64,000 bases of DNA from Oegoconia quadripuncta (GCA_949316235.1 OX438741.1:39942067-40006066); one strand, 5' to 3'. Shown: positions 48,101 to 55,352, counted from the stretch's first letter. Program-made: numbers and translations. Notes: a model not told the origin generated them from the sequence alone.

Positions 48101-49530
48101 TGCTAACCCATTTGTGCACGCCGCAACACGTCACGGCATTGTGCGCCTTTTATTTGTATTTTTTAATTTGTTTTTGTTTTATATCGTGTTGTGACGTTAA
48201 TAATAAATTGTTCTCATGTATGTGTGTGACTGTGGAAACAAATAAATCTTAATTTAGATTGGCAAAGCAAGGAAGAATAGACTATCTACTAATATCTACT
48301 GTATTGATTGTTACTAATTTGATTGATTTTTCCAACCGGTCTAATTGTAAAGTAAAATTTTTATATTTAATTAAGTTTTAAATCGCATATTCGTGACAGT
48401 GTTTCCGTGCATTATTTTTATTTTTTTTTTATATGAGAGGGCGGCAAACGAGCATGCGGGTCACCTGCGGAAAGCATGTGTTCAAGAAGAGGTCAAAAGA
48501 GCACTATCTTTCACAATCATTAGTATGAGTTTGACTAGGCATTTATAATTGGATTTATTTATATATTTGTATAGGTTATTTATATGTGTTTAGTTATTTG
48601 TTTTTTAAGTAGTTTTTCTATTAAATGTAGGTATTTGTTTCACAAGTATCTTTTTTTTATGCACACCGGGTGGCCACTTGACCTCAATCACACCTGATGT
48701 TAAGTGAAAGCGTACTGACCTGGAAACCCCAACACATTTCGGGGACTGGCTATCTTATCTCTGTCAACCGGAACACAACAATGCAATTAACATTGCTGTT
48801 TGGCGGCAGATTTAGATAAGATGGTGGTAGCTAGCCAGGCGGACATTTAAAATGCCCTACTATCAACCAAACCGACTGCGGATCCAACCGCGTATATAAT
48901 TTTTTGGTTCCACATTTTCAGTTGTTCCCCTCCCTTGTAACATTTCTAACCTCCAGTAGGGTTGCTGGAAGAGATCTCTTTAAAGATACGCTCTCCTTTG
49001 TACACATTTTCTAACTGTAATCTGTTTGTATTTCTTGTGCAATAAAGAATAAATCGATTCTATCAGTGGAAACCTCTAATGAAACAACAAATTTATAAAA
49101 CACAATTAAAAACACCTATATCTTATAGAAAAAATACGCCGTCCAACTCGCTTCCGTGAGGCATAGTACCTAGCGCTATTGCCCCGCTGAATGCATAAGC
49201 TCAGCCGCTAACCTCACATGGTTTCAGTTTAAGTGATACATTGTAAAATAGATGTTGGTTTTCTCAAGAAAATAAAATAAAATAAAACTGGATGATTAAA
49301 ATTAAATTTAGTTTCTCCTCCTTTCAGCTTACGAAGTAGTTCGTCGGACGTGCACATCACAGCTCCAAATAAATCTATTCATGGTGGACCACGTTTGTAT
49401 GATGGAAAGTACTGGCACCGGCCACATGTGTTTTTGTGAGGAGGACATGTGCAACACGGCGTCGACTATCGATATCACAACACTCGGCTTGGTCGCAGCA
49501 CTAGTGCTAGCATGTGCATGCAGCAGGTGA
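28258..49530 (+). CDS. qvr: quiver/sleepless, Ly6/uPAR GPI-anchored protein (4 exons)
   Basis: The CDS joins 28258-28309, 29340-29387, 43897-44043 and 49328-49530, giving 149 residues. Residues 1-30 form a signal peptide ending LSPLVQA, with cleavage predicted before E31. The mature part is a three-finger Ly6/uPAR domain with 12 cysteines (32, 39, 42, 50, 69, 72, 73, 91, 106, 117, 119, 124), the closing CN motif (124-125) and one N-glycosylation site (N55-Y-T57). Residues about 133-147 are hydrophobic and act as a GPI-attachment signal, with the anchor site likely near N125-S128. Segments such as [17 protein letters not shown] and [14 protein letters not shown] are diagnostic for insect quiver. 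In flies this protein, at the neuronal surface, modulates Shaker potassium channels and nicotinic receptors and promotes sleep. Expression here is inferred, not seen. All introns are GT-AG and phase 1. I worked from memory of the family, without an alignment. Confidence 0.88.
28310..29339 (+). other. qvr intron 1 (1,030 bp), repeat-poor
   Basis: It has GT-AG ends. I see no SINE, MITE or LINE of the window's families inside, unlike the two longer introns. It is AT-rich and without open frames of note. Confidence 0.6.
29340..29387 (+). CDS. qvr: qvr exon 2 (48-nt microexon, signal peptide end)
   Basis: The acceptor ATTTTCAG ends at 29339, preceded by a T-rich tract and a branch-like ACTAATAA, and the donor GTAAGT starts at 29388. 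It encodes [16 protein letters not shown] plus the first base of the next codon. The hydrophobic core and VQA cleavage motif precede the family's conserved ECQ start of the mature chain. The length is a multiple of three and both junctions are phase 1, so skipping would keep the frame but delete the signal core. Confidence 0.85.
29388..31260. other. qvr intron 2, first part: unassigned, with internal duplication
   Basis: 29388-30180 is AT-rich without recognised repeats. 30200-31260 is less AT-rich and contains a diverged repeat pair: CGCTATCGTTGTCTAATCAT occurs at about 30645 and 31170, followed by CGGTTCAAAA and GATAAYAGCTATC words in both. It may be decayed retroelement sequence. The frames at 30215-30436 (+) and 30411-30599 (-) have no domain I recognise. 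Confidence 0.4.
31345..31830 (-). pseudogene. Decayed RTE-type reverse transcriptase
   Basis: The minus strand, read across stops and frameshifts, gives pieces that fit the RTE C-terminal order: [16 protein letters not shown], a TYG-like piece (PVKTYGT), LIRKLKV and LRDRNKKKS. The catalytic domain is not seen. Decay is much greater than in the RTE copy at 53354-53850, so this insertion is old. Confidence 0.5.
31831..33858. other. qvr intron 2, middle: no recognised feature
   Basis: The stretch is AT-rich from about 32640 and moderately GC-richer before that. A small CACA/CACT-rich run lies at 32848-32895. I recognise no SINE, MITE, LINE end or conserved coding exon. Confidence 0.45.
34074..34142 (-). 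mobile_element. RTE 3' end fragment
   Basis: (CATCAT)n followed by AGTCCAGTGCTGAACAAAGG and CCTCCCCCAAGGATCTCCAC is the complement of a widespread lepidopteran RTE 3' coding end. It is nested in the long-TIR element. Confidence 0.65.
34320..34640 (+). mobile_element. LINE 3' end (AAATAAATGCTTGAAG family)
   Basis: The sequence is the inverse counterpart of 16805-17025 and 17330-17410: GTGACTACCTGAATGA, TTTCTTGCGCCGCTTCTTT, TCCGAAGCGGTAGTAGCTTG and a final GAAATAAATGCTTGAAGTTT. Confidence 0.65.
35155..35385 (+). mobile_element. MITE-1 partial copy
   Basis: The core is well conserved (ATCATCGAATAAAGCCTTAA, GCGTCATTTCGCGGTCGC, CCAAATAAATTTCGCATGAT), but both termini are lost; only GGGTAAAAAATAATAATAGA remains of the left subterminal region. 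Confidence 0.75.
35430..35700 (+). mobile_element. SINE-B with an inverted duplication in its head
   Basis: The body and B box (GGTTCGAATCCCGC near 35500) are normal. At the A box, CCTGTTTGGTGTAG (35435-35448) is followed after 5 bases by its perfect complement (35454-35467), replacing the usual TGGTTAGGAA sequence. The promoter A box is thereby broken. Confidence 0.88.
36352..36781 (+). mobile_element. MITE-2 (mariner-like ends)
   Basis: ATTGGGTCTTTACCTATGAA at the left and its complement at the right, with TATA-type flanks. The interior is collinear with the other four copies. Confidence 0.9.
36825..36905 (+). mobile_element. SINE-B 3' fragment
   Basis: CAACCATCTGGTATCCACAA through GAACTAGATGGCGTTGTGTG. 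Only the 3' end is present. Confidence 0.85.
36944..37186 (-). mobile_element. SINE-A, head missing
   Basis: From CACGACGGGTTCGTAGTTGA to GCCCTACCACCAACCAAAT on the minus strand, with a small insertion near 37024 (GTACTG repeated). Confidence 0.87.
37401..38164. other. qvr intron 2: no recognised feature
   Basis: GCATGCTCGTTTGCCGGCCT at 37385 is a scrap of the Jockey-type 3' end also seen at 39670. The frame at 37511-37807 (+) has no domain I recognise. The rest is AT-rich. Confidence 0.4.
38180..38450 (+). pseudogene. BEL/Pao retrotransposon integrase C-terminal fragment
   Basis: The plus-strand frame begins [20 protein letters not shown] and continues with [20 protein letters not shown] and [33 protein letters not shown] and LTP-HFL/YFI are hallmark motifs of the integrase C-terminal part in BEL/Pao elements. 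The catalytic DDE core, reverse transcriptase and LTRs are absent. A run of 17 G precedes the frame directly. The frame loses similarity after about 38420. Confidence 0.85.
38706..39018 (+). mobile_element. SINE-A, near full length
   Basis: The head CCGTGGCTCAATGTAAACAA has a degenerate A box; the B box is mutated (GGGTCCGATCACC). The body is complete, with a small deletion near 38960 and an A tail. Confidence 0.87.
39320..39405. repeat. Pyrimidine-rich repeat with C runs
   Basis: ACTCAGCAGATTTGCTGATT followed by several C runs and TTGCTGCCACCAAGG. It is the inverted relative of 10320-10400 (CTTTGGTGGCAGCAACTAC). Confidence 0.5.
39534..39712 (+). pseudogene. Jockey-type reverse transcriptase C-terminus and 3' UTR
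   Basis: The plus strand encodes [20 protein letters not shown] then [13 protein letters not shown] and a stop, followed by the widespread 3' UTR words TTTCCATCAGGTGACCCGC and ATGCTCGTTTGCC. In the family this is the very end of the protein. The remainder of the element is missing. Confidence 0.78.
39720..40732. other. qvr intron 2: mostly unassigned
   Basis: 39740-39830 (TTCTAGGGCGCTAGTGATACC, AAGCAAGCTAAAAGGC) is related to 60360-60475. A CR1-type scrap (TTGGATAATTAGCAAGCGTGG) lies at 40668-40715. Nothing else is recognised. Confidence 0.4.
40733..41209 (+). mobile_element. MITE-2 with an internal insertion
   Basis: The termini and core are as in the other copies. About 45 extra bases (T run, then TTAGAATGGGATCGCTC) interrupt it at 40953-40998, where the other copies read TCATTTCTTAGATTCGCTG. 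Confidence 0.88.
41203..41384 (+). mobile_element. CTAG-type Helitron-like repeat
   Basis: ATTATAAATGCGCAAGTTTG, GAACGGATTTGGATGAAATT and the GC-rich end GCGAAGCCGCGGGCGGAAAG followed by CTAGT. Its left edge joins the MITE-2 terminus. The Helitron assignment rests on the CTAG end with a preceding hairpin and is inferred. Confidence 0.6.
41716..42100 (+). mobile_element. CR1-type LINE 3' region with tail
   Basis: Residual coding ([12 protein letters not shown]) is followed by the 3' UTR (AAGAAAGCATATTACAAAAT, CATTCATGGACATGAACAGC, GAGCAACCTCTCGAGTTTC, CTGACTATTTTAAGTGTATA), AATAAAG at about 42070 and a (TGATTT)n tail. It is the best 3' end of the family in the window. Confidence 0.78.
42115..42400 (+). 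mobile_element. MITE-1 partial copy
   Basis: AACCATCATCGAATAAAG, GTCATTTGACGGTCGCGTAT and AATAAGTTTCGCATTATAAG are core sequence. The right end is degraded (CTTATATTTCACTTAATAAG, then CATTTTTTTCCTGTCC). Confidence 0.72.
42807..43010 (-). mobile_element. CTAG-type Helitron-like repeat
   Basis: Starts TTAGCTTTCCGCCCGCGGCT and ends CGCATTTATAATATTAGTTA. It is the minus-strand counterpart of 41203-41384. Confidence 0.6.
43368..43708 (+). mobile_element. MITE-4 full-length copy
   Basis: The termini AAGGTCCGTACCTATTAATA and GATACGGGCCTTA enclose four to five internal modules of TTAATAAA followed by CTCAAGA or CTTGAGA. It lies 188 bp upstream of qvr exon 3. Confidence 0.85.
43897..44043 (+). CDS. 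qvr: qvr exon 3 (first Ly6 fingers)
   Basis: The acceptor TGTTCACAG ends at 43896 and the donor GTAAGTA starts at 44044, close to consensus. The exon is 147 nt. It encodes [17 protein letters not shown], the N-glycosylation site in FNYTALP, and [14 protein letters not shown]. This is the most conserved block of the protein and carries seven of the twelve Ly6-region cysteines except C32 and the last five. Both junctions are phase 1. A MITE-4 lies 188 bp upstream. Confidence 0.95.
44275..44505 (-). pseudogene. Non-LTR retrotransposon C-terminal fragment
   Basis: Minus-strand copy of the same segment as 27855-28110, with [12 protein letters not shown] in one frame, a frameshift, and the ending [12 protein letters not shown]. 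It lies in qvr intron 3, so two copies flank and invade the gene. Confidence 0.72.
44520..44680 (-). mobile_element. SINE-B2 fragment
   Basis: AAATATTTCGGACACTTACA, GATACTTGATAACGGATAAA and ATTCGTATTCATCA match the SINE-B2 copy at 20415. The head is missing. Confidence 0.75.
44685..45215. repeat. C-tract repeats with GACGTCAT and GACGGCCCC words
   Basis: Runs of 12 C (44691-44702), 12 C (45110-45121) and 29 C (45152-45180) are associated with TGACGTCATT, AATGACGTCAA and AATGACGTAATATATGGACG. The arrangement suggests a repeated element with C-rich ends. A Helitron-like end (GCGAAGCCGGGGCGGGCAGC) lies at 44985-45010. Confidence 0.6.
45218..45385 (+). pseudogene. Jockey-type reverse transcriptase C-terminus and 3' UTR
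   Basis: The plus strand encodes [20 protein letters not shown] and [13 protein letters not shown] then a stop. It is followed by the 3' UTR words TCGTTACTTTCCATCAGGTG and GTCAAACGCGAAAAC. WNSLP-V-FP-YN-FK-RV-R-L is the usual C-terminal pattern of these elements. Confidence 0.78.
45582..46262 (-). pseudogene. CR1-type LINE: RT C-terminus, 3' UTR and (AATC)n tail
   Basis: The minus strand encodes [40 protein letters not shown] and, across stops and frameshifts, a further stretch ([33 protein letters not shown]). Then comes the 3' UTR and a tail read on the plus strand as (AATC)5 at 45582-45605. YGI-LWG-A and QKRAIR-I are the conserved block just after the catalytic domain. It is dead and 5' truncated. 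Confidence 0.82.
46263..46391 (-). pseudogene. Second retroelement scrap fused to the CR1-type LINE
   Basis: The minus strand encodes [20 protein letters not shown] then [20 protein letters not shown] in the same frame as the CR1-type segment. In intact elements this motif lies at the C-terminal end of a Jockey-type protein, after the YGI-WG block, so the order is reversed and two elements are joined. Confidence 0.7.
46829..47309 (-). mobile_element. MITE-3 copy, uninterrupted, reverse orientation
   Basis: Termini AGGGTCTAATAAAATTAACC and the complement of AACAAAATTAACC. The GC-rich core at 47040-47170 (GGGGCACAGGGCGCAACCAA, ACCGCGGCACATGTTTGTGT) is conserved with 6778-6930 and 51990-52130. 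Confidence 0.88.
47823..48042 (+). mobile_element. CR1-type LINE 3' end
   Basis: TACTATAAAACAGAAACTTA, CATTCATGGACATAAACAG and TCGAGCTTCTTGCTTGTTC. The segment is collinear with 41760-42020, with a deletion near 47980. Confidence 0.75.
48045..48270 (+). mobile_element. Retroelement 3' end ending GGAAACAAATAAATC
   Basis: It starts AGCTTTTGGGAGCACTGAAT and ends GTGTGTGACTGTGGAAACAA then ATAAATC. The ending is the complement of 17830-17870. The element is not classified. Confidence 0.5.
48650..48870 (-). mobile_element. SINE-A with internal deletion
   Basis: From ATGCACACCGGGTGGCCACT to CCCTACTATCAACCAAACCG on the minus strand. About 17 bases are missing after GATGTTAAGTG. Confidence 0.85.
48950..49060 (+). 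mobile_element. LINE 3' end (TGTGCAATAAAGAATAAA)
   Basis: CCAGTAGGGTTGCTGGAAGA, GATCTCTTTAAAGATACG and TTCTTGTGCAATAAAGAATA. It is the plus-strand relative of 5940-6177. It lies 270 bp before qvr exon 4. Confidence 0.65.
49328..49530 (+). CDS. qvr: qvr exon 4 (last Ly6 finger, GPI signal, stop)
   Basis: The acceptor TCCTCCTTTCAG ends at 49327. The exon encodes [17 protein letters not shown], then [17 protein letters not shown] and FCEEDMCN, then a hydrophobic tail [17 protein letters not shown] and TGA at 49528-49530. The Ly6 block is nearly invariant among insects as I recall the family. The GPI-signal tail is species-variable, as expected for a segment removed from the mature protein. Confidence 0.94.
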
Positions 49531-51603
49531 AGTAAGGTAGTGATGTCCGCGTGATTCGGTCGATCGGTTTTTGTCGATACTTTTAACAAATGTTAGATTT
49601 AAAACAATCTAATGTTGGGTATACAAGCACTTCGGGTGTTTCATGATATTTGCTACCTTCTCGTTTTCTGATAGAAACGAGAGATGGTAGGAACTATCTT
49701 GATTGGGCTAGGGTATTAGTCCGTTAAAGGTTGGTAGTAATTGGTTCTATTAAATTAAAGTACGTAGTTTGACATCTGTCATGTTATGACAGCGTATTGT
49801 CAATGCTCCAAAGGGCACTAGTGATGGTACGAACCAAAAAGTCTGTAACGATAATTAGTTGTGATTTATTAATGGAAATCGATCGACTGACTTGACGAGG
49901 CGTTCTGATGATAGCTGAGATTTAAAGTACCTTTCTTCGTCCAATAGTAGTTGTAGATTAGACTTTGGTTTGTTTAGATTTTACAACACTAATGAAGTCA
50001 CTTATACTACAAATTAAATGGTAACTGGTAAATTAAGTTGAATAACTTCCGTTAAGTGATTTTTGCGAATGTGTTTAAAACAAAGATAAGTGTTGTGATA
50101 TCTAAATAACGTTTTTCATCTCAAGCAACTTTTCATGTTTGCAGCGTTTTTTGCTCTGATTTACCTACTAATATAAGAATAATATAGACATAGTTAATTA
50201 ATACGAAAAAAATGGGGTTTTCCAATAAAATAACTTTAGCATGTACATATATACTGCTCAGTCACTTAGTGATGCGCGTTTGATTGTAGATTATTATCGA
50301 TAAATTTATCGATTTGAAGCTGTGACTATCCGTATATTTCCGCCATGCCACTTATTGGTCGAGAGTAGACCAATTTGTATTTGCTCATAGTTTGCACTTT
50401 AAATAGACGTGACGCACTTTTTAGATAGAAAAAAAAATTATTTGATCTGTGAAATGAACTAGCGCGTACTGCCGCATAGGATAGATAAAAATAACGTGAA
50501 AAATTATTAATATACATAATATAGTAAACAACGACAAATTTATTTAAAAAGAATATCACCTGTTGATATTAAACGTTTTAATAACATTAAGACTTTTATG
50601 TTTATAAATATTAGGCAAATTATAGGCCTTATATATAAATTGCTAAATCCATATTTCATCAAAGTAGTTTCCTAAAACTACAAAAGGTTGTGTTTGGTTT
50701 AATTTTTAAATTTTTTTCATTTACAATCTGATTATTATATTTTTTTTTTATTAAATTAATAACGTCACAAGAACGTACTCTATTTGAATTTTCAAGTAAA
50801 GCCGTATTGTTCATCCTGTTATTAATTGTTAGAGTATGTGGATAGAAGATCCAATACTCCTTATCTAAGACAGGTCTCAAAAGAGCCGTTAGCCATGGTT
50901 TAGCAAGTTCCTATAAAGGAGCAAATCCAGCGCCGATGAGAGTCAGAATCCATTGGCCGTTTATCTAATTCTACAGATTGATTTAGCGTCCGTTCGTGTT
51001 TAGGTAATGTCTTTAAAATATATTTGCATTGTTTAATTCAAAAAAAGAGAGATTTATAAAATGGATCTATAAATATTGGGTAACCAATACATTAGTTTAT
51101 TTTCGTGTTAGTTTTAGCTTACAATAATGTGGATTGAGAATTACTAGCGAGTGAAATTATAGCTAGATCGAGACGATGGCGGAATCCTAGGTTTATCATA
51201 TAATTAAATTAGATTATGAAATTAAACACCAATAATATTATTAATTGTTAAGTTTTCAGTATAGTATTTGATAAAGAAATAATGTTAAGTACTTAAATAA
51301 TTTATAAGTAAGTGAGTTGCGATATTAGTACAAAATAATTTGCTCGGTAATTAAATTATAAAAAAGCGATAATTATTATAAATAAAATACATTGAAAAGC
51401 ATAGGGTAATACATACAATTATATCAAATTGAACAAAATCCGATTTATTACATCATATTTTCCTTTAAAATATATTTATCGATAATTTTCAAGTATCGAC
51501 TTTAAGAAACACTATATTACTTTTGGCGTTGTATTGATTTGTAATAGGTATTAGTATTTATGTTTTGTTTGTCTGTCTAAATATATCGATATATTCCAAT
51601 AAA
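49531..51603 (+). other. qvr 3' UTR and flank (extent unknown)
   Basis: The 2.3 kb after the stop codon to the MITE-3 at 51851 contains no repeat I recognise. Polyadenylation hexamers AATAAA occur at 50224-50229, 51381-51386 and 51598-51603, among others. A long 3' UTR would explain the lack of insertions, but the actual end cannot be told from the sequence alone. No other gene is recognised here. Confidence 0.45.
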
Positions 51604-51850
51604 AAGTCCATCCATTGAATTACCCTATTTATTTTATAAATAATTTTTCCGATACGCGTTTAATATTATAGAGTATATTAATATAAAAATCCTATTGTTA
51701 AAGAATAAATCGCCTCAAAAGATGACAGAAAGCAATTGCGATGAATCCGAAGCTTAGGTAGATACCTTATAAAATTGTAATATAAAACACTAGGTAGGTA
51801 ATATTATAATAAATATTAAACTAAGTGCCGACGATATCCAACGGTACATA

Positions 51851-52345
51851 TAAGGTCTAACAAAATTAACCCGACAAACGTTGCAGAGTGTATCTTTAAG
51901 ATGTATTACGAAAAAATAATAAAAAAAACATTAAAGTTAACAGATTTTATTAAAAAAATAAAATTTAGAAATGTAAATTTTGTGAGTTGGACCTTAATGG
52001 CCGCGCGCTCTAAGTACTTTGCCACAACACACAAACATGTGCCGCGGTATCTTTGAAGACGTCGAAAGGTGACCACACGACTTGCTGTGATTGGTTGCGC
52101 CCTGTGCACCGCCACCCCCTTTGGCGTCTTCCATATGAACGTTGCCTGTTTTTTCTCATCGATAAAATAAGGTACAATCGAATTGAAGTACGTCTGTTAA
52201 TTTGTATTTTCATTTGCACTTATATTTAATTTTTTTACTCGGAAACAAAATTTTTAAGGCTAGTTTTTTTAATGAATATACAATTTTATTGTCATGTACG
52301 TGCAATTGCCAAAGTTTGTCGGGTTAATTTTGTTAGACCTTATAT
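51851..52345 (+). mobile_element. MITE-3 copy, uninterrupted, reference
   Basis: AAGGTCTAACAAAATTAACC at the left and its complement at the right, bordered by TATA-type sequence. The core is GC-rich with CCGCGGTATCTTTGAAGACG and TGTGATTGGTTGCGCCC. About 495 bp. The open frames in it on both strands recur in all three copies. Confidence 0.9.
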
Positions 52346-53130
52346 AATATTTATGAAGCAATATTTGCTTAAAGGTCTCTGGCCTAGCAATTAGTTCCAG
52401 ATTGGCGTTCTTGGTATACCAAGAGATCGGTGCAGTTCAGTGTTGCCAGTTAGAGAAACATTGGTTATAAGCCATATGTGATAAACATTGAAATGAAAAC
52501 ATGTTTTTATTACAAAATATACAGAAACTGTAAGTAAATTAACAAATCATCAAAAAAAAATCGGATTTTTTTTTTTTCTCGAAGCTTTCGTAGAGATGTG
52601 TCGGTTTCGGTATTGTTCTCATACCATCGACGTTTCGGATGTCAAAACATCGACCTTTTCCTGTTCAACATCGATATGTAACTAACATCACTCACCACTA
52701 TTGCCAGGTCTAATTTGAAAAGTTCAGTAGATATTTAATAGAAAAAATCAGGGGATTGATAAAAAATCGGCAATTTTATTTATACCATCAAAACTCCAGG
52801 ACAGTACAATAAAAGTAAACAAAATGTGTCGAGTTTATTTAGACCTAGTTTTGTCGCAAATTCAGAAAAATTAATATAACTTAATAATCTAGAAAACCCC
52901 CGAGGGAACAAACGTGATAATCTAAGTATACAAATTTAAATATCATCGAAACGGCTGTACCGTTTTTCATCAAACATGGCTAAGAAGAACCTTTCGTCTA
53001 GTTTAATCCCAAATATAAATGAACACAATCGATCCAGTAGCTTGATCGCTATGATGGAACATCTATACCCACATACATACATACATAGGTTGTTAAAATA
53101 GAAAAGAAAGAAAGAAATAAATACTATATA
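52346..53130. other. Unassigned AT-rich stretch
   Basis: No SINE, MITE or coding exon is recognised. Poly-A and poly-T runs lie at 52550-52580. The end carries (AAAG)n next to a SINE-B. Confidence 0.4.
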
Positions 53131-53139
53131 AATAAAATA

Positions 53140-53310
53140 TCCTTAGACATATACACAGGGCCATCTAGTTCCACACTAAGCTACTATAGGCTTGTGTTGT
53201 GGATACCAGATAAATACATTTTTTTGTTGTAAATAAATACTTATCATAAATGAAAACATCCATAACTCGGGTACACATGTCCGTATTCATCACACAAACA
53301 TATTCGAACA
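53140..53310 (-). mobile_element. SINE-B, head missing, internal deletion
   Basis: TATACACAGGGCCATCTAGT (variant of the GCGCCATCTAG end), GTGGATACCAGAT, a short deletion of GGTTGATAAACTAC, then GGTACACATGTCCGTATTCA. An (AAAG)n microsatellite follows at 53325-53342. Confidence 0.82.
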
Positions 53311-53353
53311 CGCTAGGGGCCCGAAAGAAAGAAAGAAAGAAAACTTTCATTAC

Positions 53354-53850
53354 CCTTATTATTATTATTTTTATTATTATTAGGAGCCCATACTGTCCCA
53401 CTGCTGGGCAAGGCCTCCCTCCTCTCTCTCCACGGCTCTCTATCCCAGGCCTCCTCCGACCAGTTGGTTAGGAACTTATCCAACTCATCCCTCCATCTCC
53501 TTTTCGGTCTGCCGCGACGCCTTCTTTCTAATGGTGGGCTCCAGGTGGTGGCGATTTTGGCCCACATATTGTCTGGCATGCGACAAACATGGCCCGCCCA
53601 GTCCCACTTCAGCTTGGCGGCCGTTGTGGCTATGTCAGCAACAAGGGTCTTAGAGCGAAGTGTAGTGTTTCGGACGCGATCGGTCAGTTTAACATTTAGT
53701 ACACTGCGCTCCTTGGCTCGTTGACAAACCTTGAGGCTGGACCTTTGGGCTTCTGTCAAAGACCAAGTCTGAGCGCCATATGTGAGGATCGGGAGAATGC
53801 ACACGTCCATGAGTTTGCGCTTTAGTGACAGTGGAAGGTCGCCCTGCATT
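53354..53850 (-). pseudogene. RTE retrotransposon, C-terminal 150 codons with (TAA)n tail
   Basis: The minus strand is open through MDVCILPILTYGAQTWSLTE, LKVCQRAKERSVLNV, LTDRVRNTTLRSKT, KLKWDWAGHVCRMPDN and RRRGRPKRRWRDELDKFL. This is the characteristic C-terminal domain of RTE elements, downstream of the catalytic RT. The frame ends near a (TAA)n tail (plus strand 53354-53381), typical for RTE 3' ends. Sequence upstream of MQGDLPLSLKRK is unrelated, so the copy is 5' truncated. The intact frame suggests a fairly recent insertion. Confidence 0.88.
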
Positions 53851-54019
53851 ATCATTATTACCCTTATACGAACAATTAATAAAATAACAGTACACTCAGA
53901 TACGAGTAAGTGTCGCAGCAGCGAATGAAAACGACTCGGCTATATGCTGAGCTCACATACATTCTCATGCCTGTTTCCCTTTGCTTATTGGTTAGTGGTT
54001 GACGGCACCTGACCTTCTT

Positions 54020-54300
54020 CTTCTCGTGTCGAGGCAATTTCAAATTTTATTGCCCCAAAACTTAGCCACTCCAACAGCACTCTCTGTGGCGTTAAGGAGG
54101 TCGTCAAAGGTGCAGCTGTCAGGACACGCGGGGCAAGATAATACGTGATCCATTGTCTGCGGGGAGACTCCGCACTCGCATCGATCACTCTCTTCGAAGC
54201 CGATTTAAGGATTTCCATGTTGGCCATGGCAAATCGTGTCCAGGAGGAAGAAACTCCTTGAGCGGGAGGAACGACGCAAGAGAGTATCTGTGCCGCCACA
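54020..54300 (-). pseudogene. Non-LTR retrotransposon C-terminus with zinc-binding motif
   Basis: The minus strand encodes CECGVSPQTMDHVLSCPACP followed by DSCTFDDLLNATESAVGVAK and FWGNKI then a stop. The CxC-x7-H-x4-C spacing is the cysteine/histidine motif that closes many Jockey- and R1-related proteins. No other domain of the element is present. Confidence 0.75.
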
Positions 54301-54419
54301 GGCTGCAGCGAGCATCCGAAGCCACACCTGACCTTCTGTGCGTACGTCAGTCACTTGATTGACGTACGTCCTTCCTGGTCGACCTTTAGCGACCCTCCCA
54401 TTCACGCTTTCATTATAAA

Positions 54420-54836
54420 TATTGGGTCTTTACCTATGAAATTGGAGTTTTTTTTCTTCGTTAATCATATGTACCAATTCCTGCGATTTTCAAAGCTATT
54501 TCCAAATTTGTTTTTTATTTGGAAAATGGTATATTATTTCAAGGTTTCACATGAAATATTTTTAATTTCTGGGCTAAATCACATAATAAAAAAAAATTAA
54601 CAGAGCTCCTTTCATGTGCTTCTCATTTCTGAGATTCGCTGAAACTTTTATAAAGCGGTTACTTTTAAAAATTAACGCCGCCTATACTTAATTTAATGTT
54701 ATCCGATAATACAGACAAAGTTTAGCTAAATTTGGATTTGCCATTCCTAAAAAAAATCAAAAATGTTTGTATGGATAAAACAGTCTTAATGAAATTCTTC
54801 ATACAAAACGCCAATTTCATAGGTAAGGACCTAATA
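54420..54836 (+). mobile_element. MITE-2 (mariner-like ends)
   Basis: ATTGGGTCTTTACCTATGAA at the left, complement of TTAGGTCCTTACCTATGAAA at the right, AT-type flanks. About 415 bp. Confidence 0.9.
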
Positions 54837-55189
54837 TAACACATAGATTCTTTTAACATAATTTGTATTTGAGAACGATTACTTTCAATTAATTCAATCC
54901 AAAATTTTAAATAATGGCAACATTATCAGCCTGTCTCCGTTCACAGAGCTTCTACGGTGAATGTCACCATAAAGTAAATTAAGTATCTAATTCTTCTTTC
55001 TTCGTACTATTGGCAATCGTGGGTCTATTTGGGCGATATTTCTGCCAGTATCGAAGGTGATCATCAGCGTACCCAGCTTTTACTTAGAGGTGGGGCAAAA
55101 GTAAAGAAAACAGAGTGATATAACGACAATGAAACTCACCGTTAATTTGTCGGTGCACTTCAAATTTCATTTAGGAATTCTCCATATTT

Positions 55190-55352
55190 TCGTATTCTGT
55201 GAGCGCCATGTTGGACTTTTTACCCATACATGTATCCTATGACACTACGAATTGAACGACTCCATTCACTTCAAAACCAGTCAAACCGCTTAGGAGGCAA
55301 CACAGAAAAATATACTAAATTACATACATACACGCAAAAAACATTACCCTGA
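55190..55352. repeat. Dispersed repeat (CCATGTTGGACTTTT / CCAGTCAAACCGC)
   Basis: GAGCGCCATGTTGGACTTTT, AAAACCAGTCAAACCGCTTA and ACATACATACACGCAAAAAA parallel 23085-23510 and 58028-58175. The class is unknown. Confidence 0.55.

Noticed and set aside
43897..49530. Three-finger domain as a secreted toxin-like protein
   Set aside because: The Ly6/uPAR fold is shared with toxins, but the sequence carries quiver-specific motifs and a GPI-attachment tail, so it is an endogenous membrane-anchored regulator.
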